A stretch of DNA of 41,492 nucleotides, taken from NCBI RefSeq assembly GCF_010672455.1, contig NZ_JAAHGO010000078.1, positions 1-41,492 on the forward strand, in the 5' to 3' direction. The position numbers were made by a program, and so were the translations under genes. The first letter of the stretch is position 1, and each line of letters begins with the position of its first letter. Below the pieces are notes generated by a model that saw only the letters and a list, made by a program, of their open reading frames with translations, had not been told where the DNA came from and searched no databases. Positions 41,366-41,492 of the stretch are shown piece after piece. This DNA is from Okeania sp. SIO2C9. Its GTDB lineage: Bacteria; Cyanobacteriota; Cyanobacteriia; Cyanobacteriales; Microcoleaceae.

Positions 41366-41492
41366 TTGACATACTCCCGACGTTGCCCTTACGGGACAAC
41401 GCGGGATTCTTCAGTCTGGGAAACCCTGACCGCTGTTTAGACAGAGGTGATGTCCTCCCCCTGTGTTGGACCTTACAATAACAAAATGTACC
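41366..41492 (-). mobile_element. Right end of an IS200/IS605-type element, continuing off the window
   Basis: Read on the minus strand: GTTTCCCAGACTGAAGAATC, CCGCGTTGTCCCGTAAGGGC, AACGTCGGGAGTATGTCAA. A GC-rich hairpin (GTTGTCCCGTAAGGGCAAC) just inside a GTCAA-like edge, preceded by CTGAAGAATCCC, is typical of the 3' end of IS605-family tnpB elements, where the guide (omega) RNA is also made. A tnpB on the minus strand would lie beyond 41492. The last bases may include the degenerate end of its coding sequence (GEDITS...TAVRVSQTEES with stops). Confidence 0.6.

Noticed and set aside
41299-41481. 60-codon ORF at the right edge
   Set aside because: It overlaps the IS200/IS605-type end on the opposite strand and shows no protein features.

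Overview
The window looks like chromosomal DNA of a filamentous, probably marine, cyanobacterium of the Trichodesmium / Okeania / Moorena type. The signs are low GC, many HIP1 palindromes (GCGATCGC), heptanucleotide repeats (TTTTGAC, TAATTAT), CCCCATC/CCCCTA minisatellites, a cyanobacterial-type split Mrp operon, FHA/kinase/PP2C signalling proteins, and very long non-coding stretches full of small non-autonomous repeats. I saw no tRNA, rRNA or CRISPR array.

Layout. 1-3484: recJ, preceded by a decayed partial duplicate of its own leader and 5' end that carries a 249-bp MITE-like insertion. 4165-7786: a PP2C phosphatase followed by an FHA/zinc-ribbon/Ser-Thr kinase. 7787-10245: a mostly gene-poor stretch with a small conserved protein, hairpins and a coding remnant. 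10246-12983: a membrane-anchored beta-lactamase-like serine hydrolase and a heavily broken Ser/Thr kinase pseudogene. 13984-19629: an Mrp-type cation/proton antiporter operon (C, D1, D2, E, F, G, A-like, B), with a repeat inserted between C and D1 and a tandem duplication of D. 19630-20557: a four-helix-bundle gene between two inverted minisatellites. 20558-26239: a TPR-CHAT caspase-like protease, divergent from a small acidic protein and a two-TM membrane protein; this is the best candidate for an undescribed system. 26240-27388: MITEs and a small toxin-antitoxin-like pair. 27458-30637: a DEDDy 3'-5' exonuclease gene split by a group II intron that encodes its own reverse transcriptase/maturase/HNH protein. 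31423-33146: an EVE-domain protein and a Uma2 nuclease. 33607-36027: a double-FHA ABC-2 transporter. 36784-39673: two convergent peptidoglycan enzymes (PBP4/DacB-like lipoprotein and DUF1460). 39744-41249: an intact Ser/Thr kinase with a C-terminal ARC6/IMS-like domain, the closest relative in the window of the pseudogene at 11.8-13.0 kb. The right edge appears to hold the 3' end of an IS200/IS605-type element.

How it fits together. Phosphorylation signalling recurs (PP2C, FHA-kinase, FHA-ABC transporter, kinase plus kinase pseudogene), and cell-envelope enzymes occur twice. The rest is shaped by repeats: at least five small repeat families are inserted in, beside or inside one another, and in several cases the pre-insertion sequence can be read from a paralogue in the same window. 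Identifications are by eye from motifs and paralogue comparison; no database search was run.
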